From Lineolata rhizophorae (lineage: Eukaryota; Ascomycota; Dothideomycetes; Lineolatales; Lineolataceae): DNA of 64,000 nt. The notes under the pieces are model-generated. The model was given only the letters and a program-made list of their open reading frames with translations, had not been told where the DNA came from and ran no database searches. This document shows, in pieces, positions 1 through 12,000 of the stretch. The position numbers and the translations under genes are program-made. The DNA is taken from positions 333,884 to 397,883 of the forward strand of contig MU001692.1 of the NCBI GenBank assembly GCA_010093515.1, written 5' to 3'. Positions within the stretch are counted from its first letter, which is position 1. The number at the start of each line of letters is the position of its first letter.

Positions 1-239
1 CACGCGGCTTTTGACGCAGCCTCGCAGCAAAACAACACGCCAGCGTCGGACGCCTGTCCGCTTTTCCCGAACAGGCAGGTGTATTCTAGGCATCAGTGGT
101 TGCAGCCAAGAGCCCGGTGCCTGCTTAGCAACACAAGGCTTGAGCTCTCGGTCGTGATATTTCTGGAGGCCTGGCGCCGTGTTGACTCACCTGCATCATC
201 TCTTCCACCAGACTTGCAGAGCCCTCGAAATTGTTCAAA

Positions 240-1036
240 ATGCCTCTGGTTGTGCAGCCTCTCGCCTTTGACGACATCCCGAAGTACAACTCCCTATTTC
301 ACGATGCCTTCTTTGACACACCTATCGGTTCCATAGTCCACAGAGCGCCACCAAGCGCCGCCTCACGTGAGGCGCAAATCAAGAAGACCGCCAAACAGTT
401 CCACAACCCCCATACACGCTTCTGGAAGGCCGTGGACGCCGACACGGGCGAGATTGCGGCAGCCGCGAAATGGTCTTTCTACACCGAGGACCGCGCCCAG
501 GCCGAGGTGGATGAAGACACCCAAGTACCAGCACCTGGGCCGGAGAGCAACGAAGAGGGCCACATGGCATTTTTCGGCCATATCGCGCAGAGCCAGCGGG
601 AGTTTCTCGGCACGAAGAAGCATGCACGTACGTCTCACTTCGCGCACATATAACTTCAACTGCTAGGGGGCTTGTGCGTGTTTTTTTAACGCCTCGTGAA
701 AGCTGAGTGCCTTTGAAAGTATTACACGTCTTGATGACGCATCCACGCCACCGAAAACGAGGCGCCGGCTCGATATTGTTGCGCGAGGGGCTTGCCGAGG
801 CCGACCGGCTTGGACTTGAGTCGTACGTCGCCGCCTCGGAGGATGGGCTGCCGCTCTATGCGAAGCATGGATTTGAAGCCGTCAAGGCCGTGACATTTGA
901 CCTGGCGAAGTACGGCAGCGTTGAGGGTACCTCTACGAATACCATAATGATCCGGCCGGCGAGAGCAAAGGAGGGCGTGGAGAGCACGGTGGAAGCTTTT
1001 GTGTCCTCCAAGACTATCTCCGAACCCATGAGCTGA
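240..1036 (+). CDS. GNAT-family N-acetyltransferase
   Basis: Two exons, 240-627 and 708-1036, give 238 residues. The intron has a GTACGT donor at 628 and an AG acceptor at 706-707, and joining them restores a Leu codon and leads straight into the acetyl-CoA-binding core. Around residues 132-165 the run LKVLHVLMTHPRHRKRGAG is the GNAT motif A (R/Q-x-x-G-x-G/A pyrophosphate loop), followed by the YVAAS-x6-LY-x-KHGF pattern typical of fungal GNATs. An acetyl group is presumably moved from acetyl-CoA to an amine; the substrate is unknown. No signal peptide or membrane segment is seen, so it is probably cytosolic. ATG at 240 is the first in-frame ATG. Such genes are common as lone small-molecule acetyltransferases in fungi. 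The family assignment is firm and the role is open. Confidence 0.88.
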
Positions 1037-1229
1037 TTTGAGTTGAACTGAAATCAAATGCAATACCCGGATCTTCAACAGAGCACCACTGCTTTCCATG
1101 TGTGTTGGGTGTGGACAGATGTATAAGTGTCGAACTCGGTCACGCATTTAATCTCTAGAACTGCCGCTGCGACTTATCCGCGTTAGCACTATAAGAAAAC
1201 CCGCAAATGACTCGATTTCCCGGGACGTA

Positions 1230-3011
1230 TTGCTACTAACCCCCTACATATGCCGCCGGTGGAACCAATGGGGCTCACAGATTCGAAGAGGGCTTTGCCA
1301 GAAGCCAATCAGATCCACCCATTGGTCGCCGGTGCCTGTCGGCACCTCGGAACACCATGACGAAGACACAACGAGCTCCAGAACTGACAGGAAGCAACAA
1401 AACACCGCTGCAGCAGAGATTGAAGCGGGCCGCGCAAAGATTGATGACTACCTAGGTTACTTTACGCGTCATCTTGCGACCATATCTAGAAGTACTCCAC
1501 CGAATGAGCCACGATTATCTATTGAGGGATTTGCGCAGCTCTATCTGAGCAATCAGAACCGTCATGGGCACCATTTCATCATCCACCAACATAATCACCC
1601 GGTTGCCGGACTGCACTATAAGTCTAACAAGGCGACATTAGTACTTCACAGCATTCGAGAGACGCCGTATAACCAATTGAATGTAGATGATTTGCGTCTG
1701 CAATTCTCGGAGACCAGCTCCGTTTCTTTTTCAGTTCCGTATGGACTTCCAGGCAACCCCAATTCCTTGAGACCAGGACGGGTTGCAGTTGAAACTAGAG
1801 TGCACACGATGTGGGTAAGGCCTGAGCAATTCCATAGCCTTTCAGACTCATAGGCTACTCTTCTTCTTCTTCTCCTTCTTCTTCTTCTCCTTCTTCTTCT
1901 TCTCCTTCTTCTTCTTCTCCTTCTTCTTCTTCTTCCTGGTGATGCGAACTTAATATCCAACATTTCCTACTCTGGTCCTTGTCCTATAGGTTCGCTTGTT
2001 GTAATCGAAATGACTAGTGTATTTCGTATGTTGCTGACGAAAGAGTAGAGCCATCTCATAGAAACATCTTCAAAGGCAACAGGATCGCTTCTTATCTGGG
2101 ATACTGGAGAATATTCAATCCTGCCTAAAAGTGAACAAGACGTCGACACAGATGACGATTCGGATGGCAAGGCTACTCTAGACCCCGAAACCAACAGAAT
2201 ACCAGAGAACGAAAAGCTTATCCACGCATTTCAATCTGTAAGTCTGAGCGTTTCTGTGGCTTCATATTTCAGAACAAGAAGTACTAAAACCTGATAGAAA
2301 TACATTCGGCTACGACTACACGGAACCCGACTTCCAGAGATGTACACAATCATACTGCGACTTCCTCGGGCGAATCAGCTCATGGCAAGAAAATCAGCCA
2401 GATCGAAGGCACCTAGACGCGTAGCTAGAAAGTCTAGAACGGACGAGGGCCTGCAGACGACAGACACCGAATGGGACGAGGCCCAAAATGCTACGCTGCA
2501 GTCACAGAAGCGGCGCAAACTCTCCACGACCTCGACTGTTAGAGATACCCGTATTTCAGGCGACGTGGAAGATAAGGGTGTTGGCGATGATGACACAGGT
2601 GTTGCTTCAGATGAAGACCTTACGGAGGACGAAATGGCCGAAATCCGCAAAAAAAATGCGTACCCTGGCGCAGAGAATAGCATCGGCTCTGTACATCAAA
2701 GATCGTGGTACCTTAGCCTTGACCGCTGGCACTGCGGGTTTGAGAAATCTCACTCCGGACGGCAAAAAGGCCGTTGGGTTCGACGTTCAACCCATCGCGA
2801 TGGTTCCGCGGATCCGGTTCTAGAAGGATTTGAGACGTTCTTCGTTCGGGGAGCAGAATTCGAACGGAGTGTGGTGACCGGGAGACTTAGCGGTGAAGTG
2901 ATGAGTGATGAGGGTGTTACACGGTTTGTGGAACGGAAGATGTGGAGGCCGATACTTGAGTGGTCAGTATACACAGAACTTGCACAGGTATTGCAACTTC
3001 GTGGCAATTAA
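1230..3011 (+). CDS. LigD-type 3'-phosphoesterase-domain protein, probably degenerate
   Basis: Four coding blocks, about 1230-1617, 1687-1814, 2050-2237 and 2298-3011, read as the fungal family carrying the DNA ligase D 3'-phosphoesterase domain. Landmarks are HHFIIHQHNHPVAGLHY, then DLRLQFSETSSVSF, the PYGLPGNPNS and VETRVHTMW blocks, LLIWDTGEY, RLRLHGTRLP and a C-terminal FFVRGAEFERSVVTGRL segment. The bacterial relatives trim 3'-phosphate or ribonucleotide ends in end joining; the role of the fungal form is not established. Two oddities suggest decay. No in-frame ATG precedes the domain (an ATG at 1268 lies in another frame), and the first intron begins ATAAGT instead of GTAAGT. That intron is 69 nt and stop-free, so retention adds 23 residues without breaking the frame. 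Coordinates near 2050 are good to about one base. The 5' end may lie in an unseen exon. Confidence 0.6.
1856..1936 (+). repeat. CTT/CTCCTT microsatellite inside an intron
   Basis: About 80 bases of nearly pure CTT units, broken regularly by CTCC to give a higher-order 15-base period. It lies wholly inside the second intron of the LigD-like gene (1815 to about 2049) and supplies a long pyrimidine tract upstream of the acceptor. Confidence 0.9.
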
Positions 3012-4770
3012 TGACCCAGCTTCAAAGGATTGAGGTACGTAGCCTAGCATGGGACAACAAATGAATGGTCATGCGTTTAATTTCGACATGTGACTTTTTG
3101 AAGTGCAAAGCTTTGAAGTTACTACTTCCGCATTTCGCGATTCCCATTTTGTAGGTTCTTCGCTTGATAGTTATTTTAGACTTAAGCAAGTAATTGCCAA
3201 CTTACGAGCCGACGCGCCGTTAGTTCGAAGTGATAACTTCAGGAAGCTCGAGGACATAGGGGAGGAGACACCCAAGTTCAACTAAAAAGCTGAGGAACAA
3301 GTTATCACACTCATACTTATATGGTAGAGCATCATGCCACGCTCATACCGTCACTTGGTAAAAAGCATTTCTAGACGTTTATTATGGTCGCACTTAAGAC
3401 CACGACCTTATCATGACGGACATTTGTCTCTCAAGCACGTATGACGTCTACCAAGGGAATGGGTCATTACTGGGCCTGTAGCTCATTTAATGTCATATCG
3501 AAATTATTGAAAGGACTCAAGTTTGTGATTATCTTCTAGGAAACGTAGTGTGGATCCGTATAAACACTCCCAATGATGCCACCTCCATTTCTTCTAAGCT
3601 CTCCGGGAACTATTTAGTATGAAACAGGATGTTGTAAATACAGTGACTATGCGCAGGACTTACAAAGAAGCCCTCAAGGCTCGTTACATTAACCTATTGC
3701 TAGGTTGCTACGTGCGAGCCTGAACGCGTTACTTCCCGCAGCGATTGATCATTGACACAGATCCGACCATATGCCATGGCTCTTGTCAATACTAAACATC
3801 GAACTCATGGCTGGGATGAGGCATCCTACGACAAACGTAGAAGGTTCTTCCCGGTTGCTAGAAAATGATCTTCGTGCCGTGCAAGCTATGCATCAATAAG
3901 CTTTTCCATATAATTGCTACAACGCATGAAACATATACCTAGGTCCAAGGCGGCGACGCAGGACGCTTTCCTTTGTGCTAGCTAACTGCAGGAACATGCT
4001 GAACCAAACAGGCTGTAGCCGCACTTTACAGACTGCAGACTCACACCCAGGATCGAAGTGCTCGAGCTAATTGAATTCCTGTCGTGAACACGGATTGCGC
4101 CCTTAGCCTATAGATGACCTCGACTCATGATGTGGTGGAGTTTGCTTTTCTCGTCAGGGCGCCATTACTCCCGGAACCCGAAGACAGTAGCCGGGGACAA
4201 AGGCGCAGCCGTCGAGCATGACGCACTTGCACGAAATCCAAGGCCTGGCTCAATGGCGGACGACGGTGGTCAGGACATGGAGCGTAAGGACCCAACCGGG
4301 CTTGTCGCGAAACTCCCGTCGGGGCCCAACTGCCCCGCAGTCTGTACATAGGCCCGTGAGCCCCGCTAACCGCCTACGACCCGGAGGGGGAGCGACTTCA
4401 ACCGCCCGGAGTAATTGGTCCCATCTCGGAGGGTCCTTAGCGCGAGCTCCTATGTACGTAGTAAGCCTTCAGACGGTCAACATAACGCGGACGCTCCCGC
4501 AGAGCCACAATCCAGCGAATCTTCCTCGTTTTCGATCGGCGTTGAACAGAATCCCCAAAGCACCCAGGGGTAGCCATACTCTGTGGAAACTTTACGCACA
4601 TATGATATCACTGTTCCCCTTGCTGAAGCAGCGGAGCGCAAAGACCTCCATTTGAACGACGCCGCTTTGGTCGTACCGGCGACGTGGCCTTGTGAGAAAC
4701 ACTTTGCTACGGATATTGTCGCTAGCCGATTGCAAGCGTCCTAGCTGTGCTCCAGAGGTGCTCTCTCAAC
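3012..4770. other. Gene-free interval
   Basis: 1.76 kb between the LigD-like gene and the SMP-30-like gene. The open frames here (the longest is 145 codons, at 4218-4655) show no recognisable motif, no homology I know and no consistent splice partners. It is moderately AT-rich at the left end and GC-richer after 4100. I see no RNA gene or repeat. Confidence 0.5.
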
Positions 4771-6033
4771 ATGGCGATTAAGAAGTACACTGTTACTGAG
4801 GTGAGGGCCCGAGAAGAAAAAGTAAAGGGCAAATGCCCTCGGCTCTGTGCGATATTAATGCATTACGCCGTAGCCATACCTCGAAACCAAGTGTGGATTG
4901 GGCGAAGGTCCCTTCTGGGAAGAGTCGACAAACACGCTGCGCTTTGTCGACATCGTGAAGCAACAAATCCACGTTGTTGATTTGACAGCCGGGCCCACAT
5001 CGCATAAGGTTCTAGCTAAGCTTGATATCTCTATTGGGTAACTCGCTCTGGCGTCCTTTTTATAGTGTTTATGTCGTCTGGAAACACTACCTTAGATTGG
5101 AAAGAACTGACCCATGGGATTACCTCTGAACAGTGTAACAGCCGACATCGAGGGAAATGGCAACGGAGACTTTGTGTTTGCCGGGAAGCATGGATTTGGG
5201 ATATTCCGGAGGGCAGAAGGTAGCTATGAGTACATAAAACGAGTTTGGACCGTGGAGGAAGTCAAAGATGGCCGGGAGCACAGGTTTGTCTCCAGCATAA
5301 CTCAGGAAGCATGCACTAGATTTGCTTGGCGGGGAAACTGACGGATTTGTTTGGGACTTAGAATGCGCTTCAATGACGGAGCGGTTGATACTGAAGGCCG
5401 GTTTTGGGCGGGTGCAATGAATGATCCCCTTGTTCATGAGATAACCAACGAAGGTAAGTTGAAGTCACTTCGAGAAGCGTCTGCCCGTCCTTGGAATAGT
5501 GTCCTCCGATATTATAGAAACTTACATTACGTACGCCAGGCGTCCTCTTTCGCCTTGATCCAGATCTCAGTCTCCACAGGGTTATTACCTCCGACGTTGC
5601 GATTCCCAATGGGGGTGTCTGGACTGCGGATAACAGTACTTTCTATCTCACGGAGAGCCAGGTCAGCAGCATTTTCGCCTACAACTTTGACGCCGCCACG
5701 GGGACTATCAGCAATCGACGAGTCTTTTATAAACCGGCCGAAGGTTCGCCTGATGGGCATGTCCTCGACGAGGAAAACCACATGTGGACTGCCATCTATG
5801 GGGGCAGTAAGGTCTTGAGAATAAGTCCCGCCGGGGAGGTCGTGGCAGAAATAGAGCTGCCAACTCGCTGTCCCACCTGCCCGGCATTCGCTGGTACCGA
5901 GTTGTTCGTCACCAGCGCTGCGGAGAACGAGCCCGAGAAGTACCCCGGATCGGCGAAGTACGCGGGAAACGTTTTCAAATGCGACGTGGGAGTCCGTGGT
6001 CTTAGGCCGAACAAATTCCGCTTTGCGAAGTAG
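4771..6033 (+). CDS. SMP-30/gluconolactonase-like (SGL) protein
   Basis: Five exons (4771-4800, 4874-5037, 5134-5283, 5362-5453, 5540-6033) close in phase to 309 residues, about the normal length of SMP-30/regucalcin-type six-bladed propellers. Seen are the N-terminal CGLGEGPFWEE block, with the metal-binding Glu of the family, RFNDGAVDTEGRFWAG (the N/D substrate loop), an IPNGG turn that places the metal-site Asn, and SPDGHVLDEENHMW with the catalytic Asp. Members hydrolyse sugar lactones such as gluconolactone with a divalent metal; the fungal substrate is unproven. There is no signal peptide, so it is likely cytosolic. The first coding exon is only ten codons, set by ATG 4771 and a GTGAGG donor. 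It is a single gene with no pathway partner nearby. Confidence 0.9.
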
Positions 6034-9000
6034 GGAATCATCGAGCCAATCATGGTGGTCACTAAGCAGGCAGCATGTTTCGACGACAGCAGGGAGAAGG
6101 TTAAGAATAGAACATAGACCTGCCGTACTGCACAACGTCGCAAGACGGCACTGAATTGAAATCAATCGAAATGGGGTGTCTAGAAATGTGCTCGGCGTAC
6201 AGGGGGAGGGGTCTCTCGGCCATGTCGGACGCTGGGGTTGAATCCGCGATGGTTCCACGTTCCATTCCATGCCGACACTTTGCTGGGAACAACACAGATG
6301 CTGGAGGCCTTGCAGGAAAGCAAGCGGCTGAGAGATTGAGAGAAAACACCCGGAGACCCCGCAGATTCGGTGGGCTGCGGCTCGCCGACGCGACTGGCAG
6401 CTCGCGCGGCACACTCGAAGGGCCAATCGGCCCGTTGGATGCGGGACCACGCCATCTATCACAGTCGGGGACCTCCACCCCCTGAAATATATAGAGGTGT
6501 GAGAGCGTTCAGACGAAGAGAAAGGATCCCGCAATCTTAGACATGTGTTGGTGACTCTGCTCCGCGGACGCCCCCGCCCGCGAATACGTCCTCGACAGTG
6601 GACGACACGCGATGCGGTTCGTCCTGTTCGTGGCGGACGTTGGCGGTAGGGGGCGCGGGGTGATGTGCCGCATACTACGTAAGACGGCCGCGCGCACGGC
6701 TGTACAATACATACACGCTCCGCAAAGTTGTGCAAGAAGCGGGCACCGAGCGGGCCCAAATGGTGGCGACAAAAGAGGAGGCGGCAGCAACCAATGGGAG
6801 CCGGCTGCATCTGCAGACCATTATTGTCGGCAGGGCGTCGAGAACATGTGACGAGCGTCCGATGCACGGCATCTGCAGGACGTCTGGGACGGCGGGCGTG
6901 GCGGTCCAACCGTCCAGGAATCCAAGAATCCAAGCGCTCGCTGGCAGACGGTGAGTGGGCGACGGGGGTTGCGGCGAGGCGGGCTGGCGAGCGGGTTGAG
7001 CGGGAGCGAGAGGGCGGGCGCAGCGGAATGGACCGCCGCCAACGGCGCTAGCAGCCTGGCCGGTCCCGCCGGTTCCCGCCGCGCGACGCCCGCCGGCCGC
7101 AGGTCGGGCTGGCGTCATCAGGGGCCCCGATTGGGCCTCCCAGCAGCTTGTCACCTGGAGCACACCAGGCAGAGACGTGGGCGAGGCCGCCGTGGCTGCG
7201 CCGTGGGTCATCATACATACATACCTACCTACCTAGGTTTTGTACTTGCCCTGCGACGGTGCCATGGCACCACCCGTCCAGGCGGGTGGGTGTGGTGGAC
7301 CACCGGCTCAGCCAGCCTACCTATGGCCCGAAGGAGGGGAAATACGTCAGGCTGTTACCACGGGTAGGTGCCGTCGCCCACACGCACCGTGCAGTGCCCT
7401 CGGCGCCGATTGGCTGCCCCAGGACTCCGAAGCGCAGATTCCGTAAGTAGTTCGATCTTTTTGCGCGTGTTGTGTGACGCGCACTCGCGAAGGCGTGTGT
7501 GTGCGTGCCAGGACGCAGCGGGCAGCAGCAGCCTCTTCTCCATCGGGTAATGCCGCGTTTTGGGATCCACCCTGTCACACTCGCCTCCGCGCGCCGAGTG
7601 CTGCTATCCGCCCTCCCTAATTTTCGGCCGGTGGAGATAACGGCAGGCGCGCCGTTTGGCTCGGCTCAGCACGTAAAATGATGAGAGACCGACGGCGACG
7701 GAGGCGGCGGCTCTTCATCTTCGACGGAAATGCTGGAAAAAAAAGAGCGACGGCGGGATCTCGCCGACGCCGGCGCCGTCCGTCTGCCGTCCGTCTGCCG
7801 TCCAACCTAACGGGCCGCCCCAAGGTCGGGGGAAGCAAGCGAGCTCGAGGTGGCGCCGCCTTTGATTGGATTGTGGGGCCCAAGGGCCCTCCGTCCCGCT
7901 GAGGTGCAGGCCTTCATCAGGTACCCGAGAGTGAGCAATTGGCATTATCCCGGGGACAGCGGCGACATGGTCGCAAAACGAGAAATGAGACTCCAGATTT
8001 TACTTTTTGCAGTACATAGCTACACATTACATACTACGGCACGTATGCAGGGCGTCAGCGCACAGATGTTGGGCCATGCCGTTGAGGCGCTCCGCACGTT
8101 GCTGTCGGAAGAGTGATGTGGCACTGCGTGGCTATCGATTGGACCAATCAGATTCGCCGCCTGCTCGCGGTTGCGGAAGGGCCCGAATCAAGGTGGTCCG
8201 ATGCCTGGATGCTTTGGCCGCGTCGGTCCTTGGGACCCCGGCCGCCTGGGGACGTCAAGGATACATATGTACTATGTACATTTTCACGCCGCCAATGCCA
8301 CTAATCTGGCCTCGCGCGATACTTCCGCGTCTGTGTTTCATTCGACAAGTGCTCTACATATGTCGTAGTAGGCAGCGGCTTTCTGGTCTTGCCTTGTCTT
8401 TCTATTGCAGGCAGCCAACGCGCAAGGCATCTTGGACGAGTCGGGTACGTAGAGGGGGCCAACCTATTCTCCGTCGGTCGTCTGCACTTGGCGATTGCGT
8501 GAGTTTGGGCGTCCTCCCCTTCCTGAGCGTTCTGACCGATGCGATCGGCGCCTTTCCCGCACTGGCGGGCGCATGCGAGCGCTGACATGTATGGGTCCAT
8601 TGCAGTACTGTCGCATGCAGGCTTAAGATGGCACAATAGGAGACCGACTTGGTATGGTGGAGTATGCTGCTCCCTTGCATCGTAGTCTACTGACCGTCTT
8701 CCTCGAGCTTCTACGATGCATGTGCGCTGTGATGGCCAAGTTCGAATCTTGTTCGATTTCCGCAAAGCACGATAAGTGAGTTGCCTTCTTACCCGGTGCT
8801 GCTCTGGTGCCCAGGACCTGATTCAGTAACAATCCGATTTCCCGTCCGAATCATGGAGCTAGCGTAATGGCGCAAGACATTGGGTAGCAACAACCGCTCG
8901 GATGAGTTGGGTTGGGCTCCTGCAAGACATCATTGTTGGGGTCAGCTGAGTCGATCCGTATCTCACAGCCCGAAACGTTAAGGTTAAATATCTTAGTTCA

Positions 9001-12000
9001 ATCCTTCCAACTCTACCCCGTAAACCTGTCTCTTCGAATAGTGTTTCAGAATTGATGCTGTTCAAAAGCAAATTCGGCAAAGGGTTGGCTGGCATCTCAC
9101 ATGCCAGGTCCTTTCAATAGCACAAGACGAATTCCACCGGAATTCCTGCTTGGACTATCAAGGTCGTTATATGTCTTAGATAGGACGGTTGAGTCGTCGT
9201 TTGGGAAGATACGGAGTTGGTAGCGAGGTACCGAGTAGAGTGAACCACTAATGTGGCACCGTCCCTAGAATGACCCGGCGGATTGGGGATACATACCTCG
9301 TGGATGCTGGGACGGTTGGGGGGGAGTTCGTTACTGTAAACATCTCGCAAGCTCTGACGGCGCAGCACGTCTGCTGTACGCACTCATATTTACGGGGCGC
9401 CTACCTCGGCACCTAGATGACATAGCTGTGCGGCTGCGGTCCATTGTCTGAAGTAACAATGTTCCTTGTGGCGGAACGTCTATGCGATGGAGGAAAGAGC
9501 CGTGGCAACCTCGAACTACACTTGTGAGCCTCGAAGGCACCGTAATTTGAAAGAGCTTGTCTTGCCGATAGGATGCGTAACTGGTCACACATTTGGCAAC
9601 CTAAAAGGTTAGAATGTGACGAGCTCGGCCAGGCATTAGTTCCCGGCCGAGGCACCATACATCCGTATCTGGGTACAAACGAAGCATAACATCATGCTTG
9701 TGCTTCGACACAGGTGCTGGGATGCTTGGACAGGGGCTGCATCACAACATCCTAACCATCGAGTTAGATACATACCTAGCCTGCTCGCCTTCTCCTTGGA
9801 AGGACATGCTCTTCTCGTCGAGGGCTCAGCTAGCGTATTTAGCTATGTTTACTTGTGTGTACTAAAGCACCTAGGCAGCCTCGGAGAGTTACAGATGCAC
9901 GTGTAGGGGGGGGGGGTGAGGGCCTTGCTGGCCCCGGAGGCGGAATGACGTCCTGGGGCGGTGCGGAGGCCGGATGCGGGAGGGATCGGCTAATAATAAT
10001 AAAAATATGGACTGGTGGAACACGCAGGCTGGGGGTGCAGGGCCACGGAAAAAGCAGCGAAAATTGGACAAGTCGATAGCAGGCGGTGCCCGCGGCTGGC
10101 CAATCATAAAATTGTCGCAGGGGGAGGGAAGCAGGAGGCGCAGCGCATTAACCCTGCACCCGCTACCCCCCGGCCGGGATGGCGGAGAGTTGGCAGGTGG
10201 CAGGGCGCATTGCAGGCACAAGGGCAGCGAGATGCGTTGGTGGCGGCACATGACCAGGCCTGCATGCGGCAGCGGTGGTGCGGGGCGCGAGCCAATGGGG
10301 ACCGCCCTGGGGCGGTGCGGACGCGGGCGTGGGAGTTCGCCGGCGGCGGCCTGCCGGCAAGCCTGAGCCCTAAGCCGCGCCAGATGGGCGAGGGGACGAC
10401 AAGCCAGAGGCCGTGGAGAATGGGACGCATCGCAGCGTGCGTCCCGCCCGCGGTGTGCGCTGCGTCGGGCCACCTGACAGCGGGTGCAACGGCCCAGGGG
10501 GGGCTCGTCGAACCCATGGATCTCTTCTTCGAGAATGCTCGGGCCGCTCTTTTCCCAGTGCGCGGCTGATGGGAACCGCTCTGTCGGGTCCTCGGCTAGA
10601 TTGGGTGGCTCACTGGCTCGCAATTTCTTAAAACGCCTGGCGCCATCGCGCGCCCCCTCCCCCACTCACCCGTCGACAACCTGAGACCGCCAGACGTTGA
10701 AACTTGAGGCGAGCGCTCGTTCGGCCTGGACCTTGAGGGCTCCCTCCCCCTTCTCGCAGGTCGTGCACCGCGTGTGTTATCACTACGTATGTGCTTGTTG
10801 CCGCATCGTTGCATCTCGCGCAGTCGCGACGGCCCTACTACGTATGCGGCACGAACGGCGGTGCGCATCTACATACCTTAGCAAGGCACGGAGTACCTTC
10901 TCGGGTACCAAAGGTACCGACACGTTCCTTTTTCTCACGCTCCCGGGGATTTCCCTGTCCTCTGCGCGCACCATACTGCGCTTCCGGTAAAGCAGCCTGT
11001 GTATGACCCGCAGCTCCTGCTGCTTCCCGCTCGTGCCTGGTCACGCCCACAGCTGCAAGCCGGAGGTGCGCCGGTGGAGCGCGGGCTCCCGTCGCTTGCC
11101 GTCGTTTGGAAACTCGGGTGCTAGGCACGCAATAATTAGAATGTCCGCCCTAGAACCCAACACTGTTGCACATATCCAGCTTCCGAAATCAGCCCTCACA
11201 CGTTCCGCGAATCCGGCCGTTTGGACGCGCTATCCTTGTGCGCCCGCTCGTTCAGCTGTCGTTTTAGTCGCCAAGTTCTACCTTTCCCAAGCGTGCCTCT
11301 CTTGCGCGAATACCACGAGTAATGGCACCGCATCTTCAGAGCTCATGGCATAATCGGCTGCCAGGGAGCGTTCGGAAAGGGCTTTTTGCTCTGGTGATTG
11401 GGAAGGTAATACGTGCTTATGTAGGTACCGACGTACAGGTCTCTTAGCACTCTCCAAGGCTCATATGCTTCTAGCTCCAATTGATTATGTTGCCCTCCTT
11501 TCCCCACTCGTATTCCCTTTTCGAGGGGTGGCGGCGTGTTGCTTGTACATTGATACGCAAGTCATGCGCATTGGCATAGGAACACTCTGTATGCTATATG
11601 CAAGACATCCCACGCGACCTGCGGACTATTGTGCACATGCGGTACAGTAGAGTTGTGCTCAATACGCGGAACAATAAGACCATGGTGCAACCTGGGCCCT
11701 AGGCGTAGCAGAGTTGTCAGACCGCCCAATTAGAATAAACCTTGCAGCGAAGGCGTTGTAGGGCGGGAATCCTGTTTGCTGGATACAAACATACCAGTGA
11801 CCTTTATCGATGTATTATCCACCCGGTGTTAACGGTACCGGTTGGATCGTCGGTTCGGAAAGCCCGTTAGCGTCCCATCGTCTGTACGGAAATCTTATAC
11901 TTAAACCATTGGTCTCTAAACAAAGTGGGCGTAATGCGTCAAACTTGTTCGGAAATCGATCGGGAAAAGACCGACGAGGCCACTTGACATGCATAATGGG

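Noticed and set aside
5527-6933. 468-codon minus-strand frame
   Set aside because: It lies antisense to the well-supported SMP-30-like last exon, is Arg/Pro-rich, lacks motifs and extends into GC-rich non-coding DNA.
8735-8765. tRNA-like B-box (AAGTTCGAATCTTG)
   Set aside because: No acceptor stem, D-arm or A-box can be fitted in the flanking 70 bases.
9889-10665. 258-codon minus-strand frame and overlapping plus-strand frames
   Set aside because: Both strands are open over the same GC-rich DNA, with Pro/Arg/Ala composition and no known motif.
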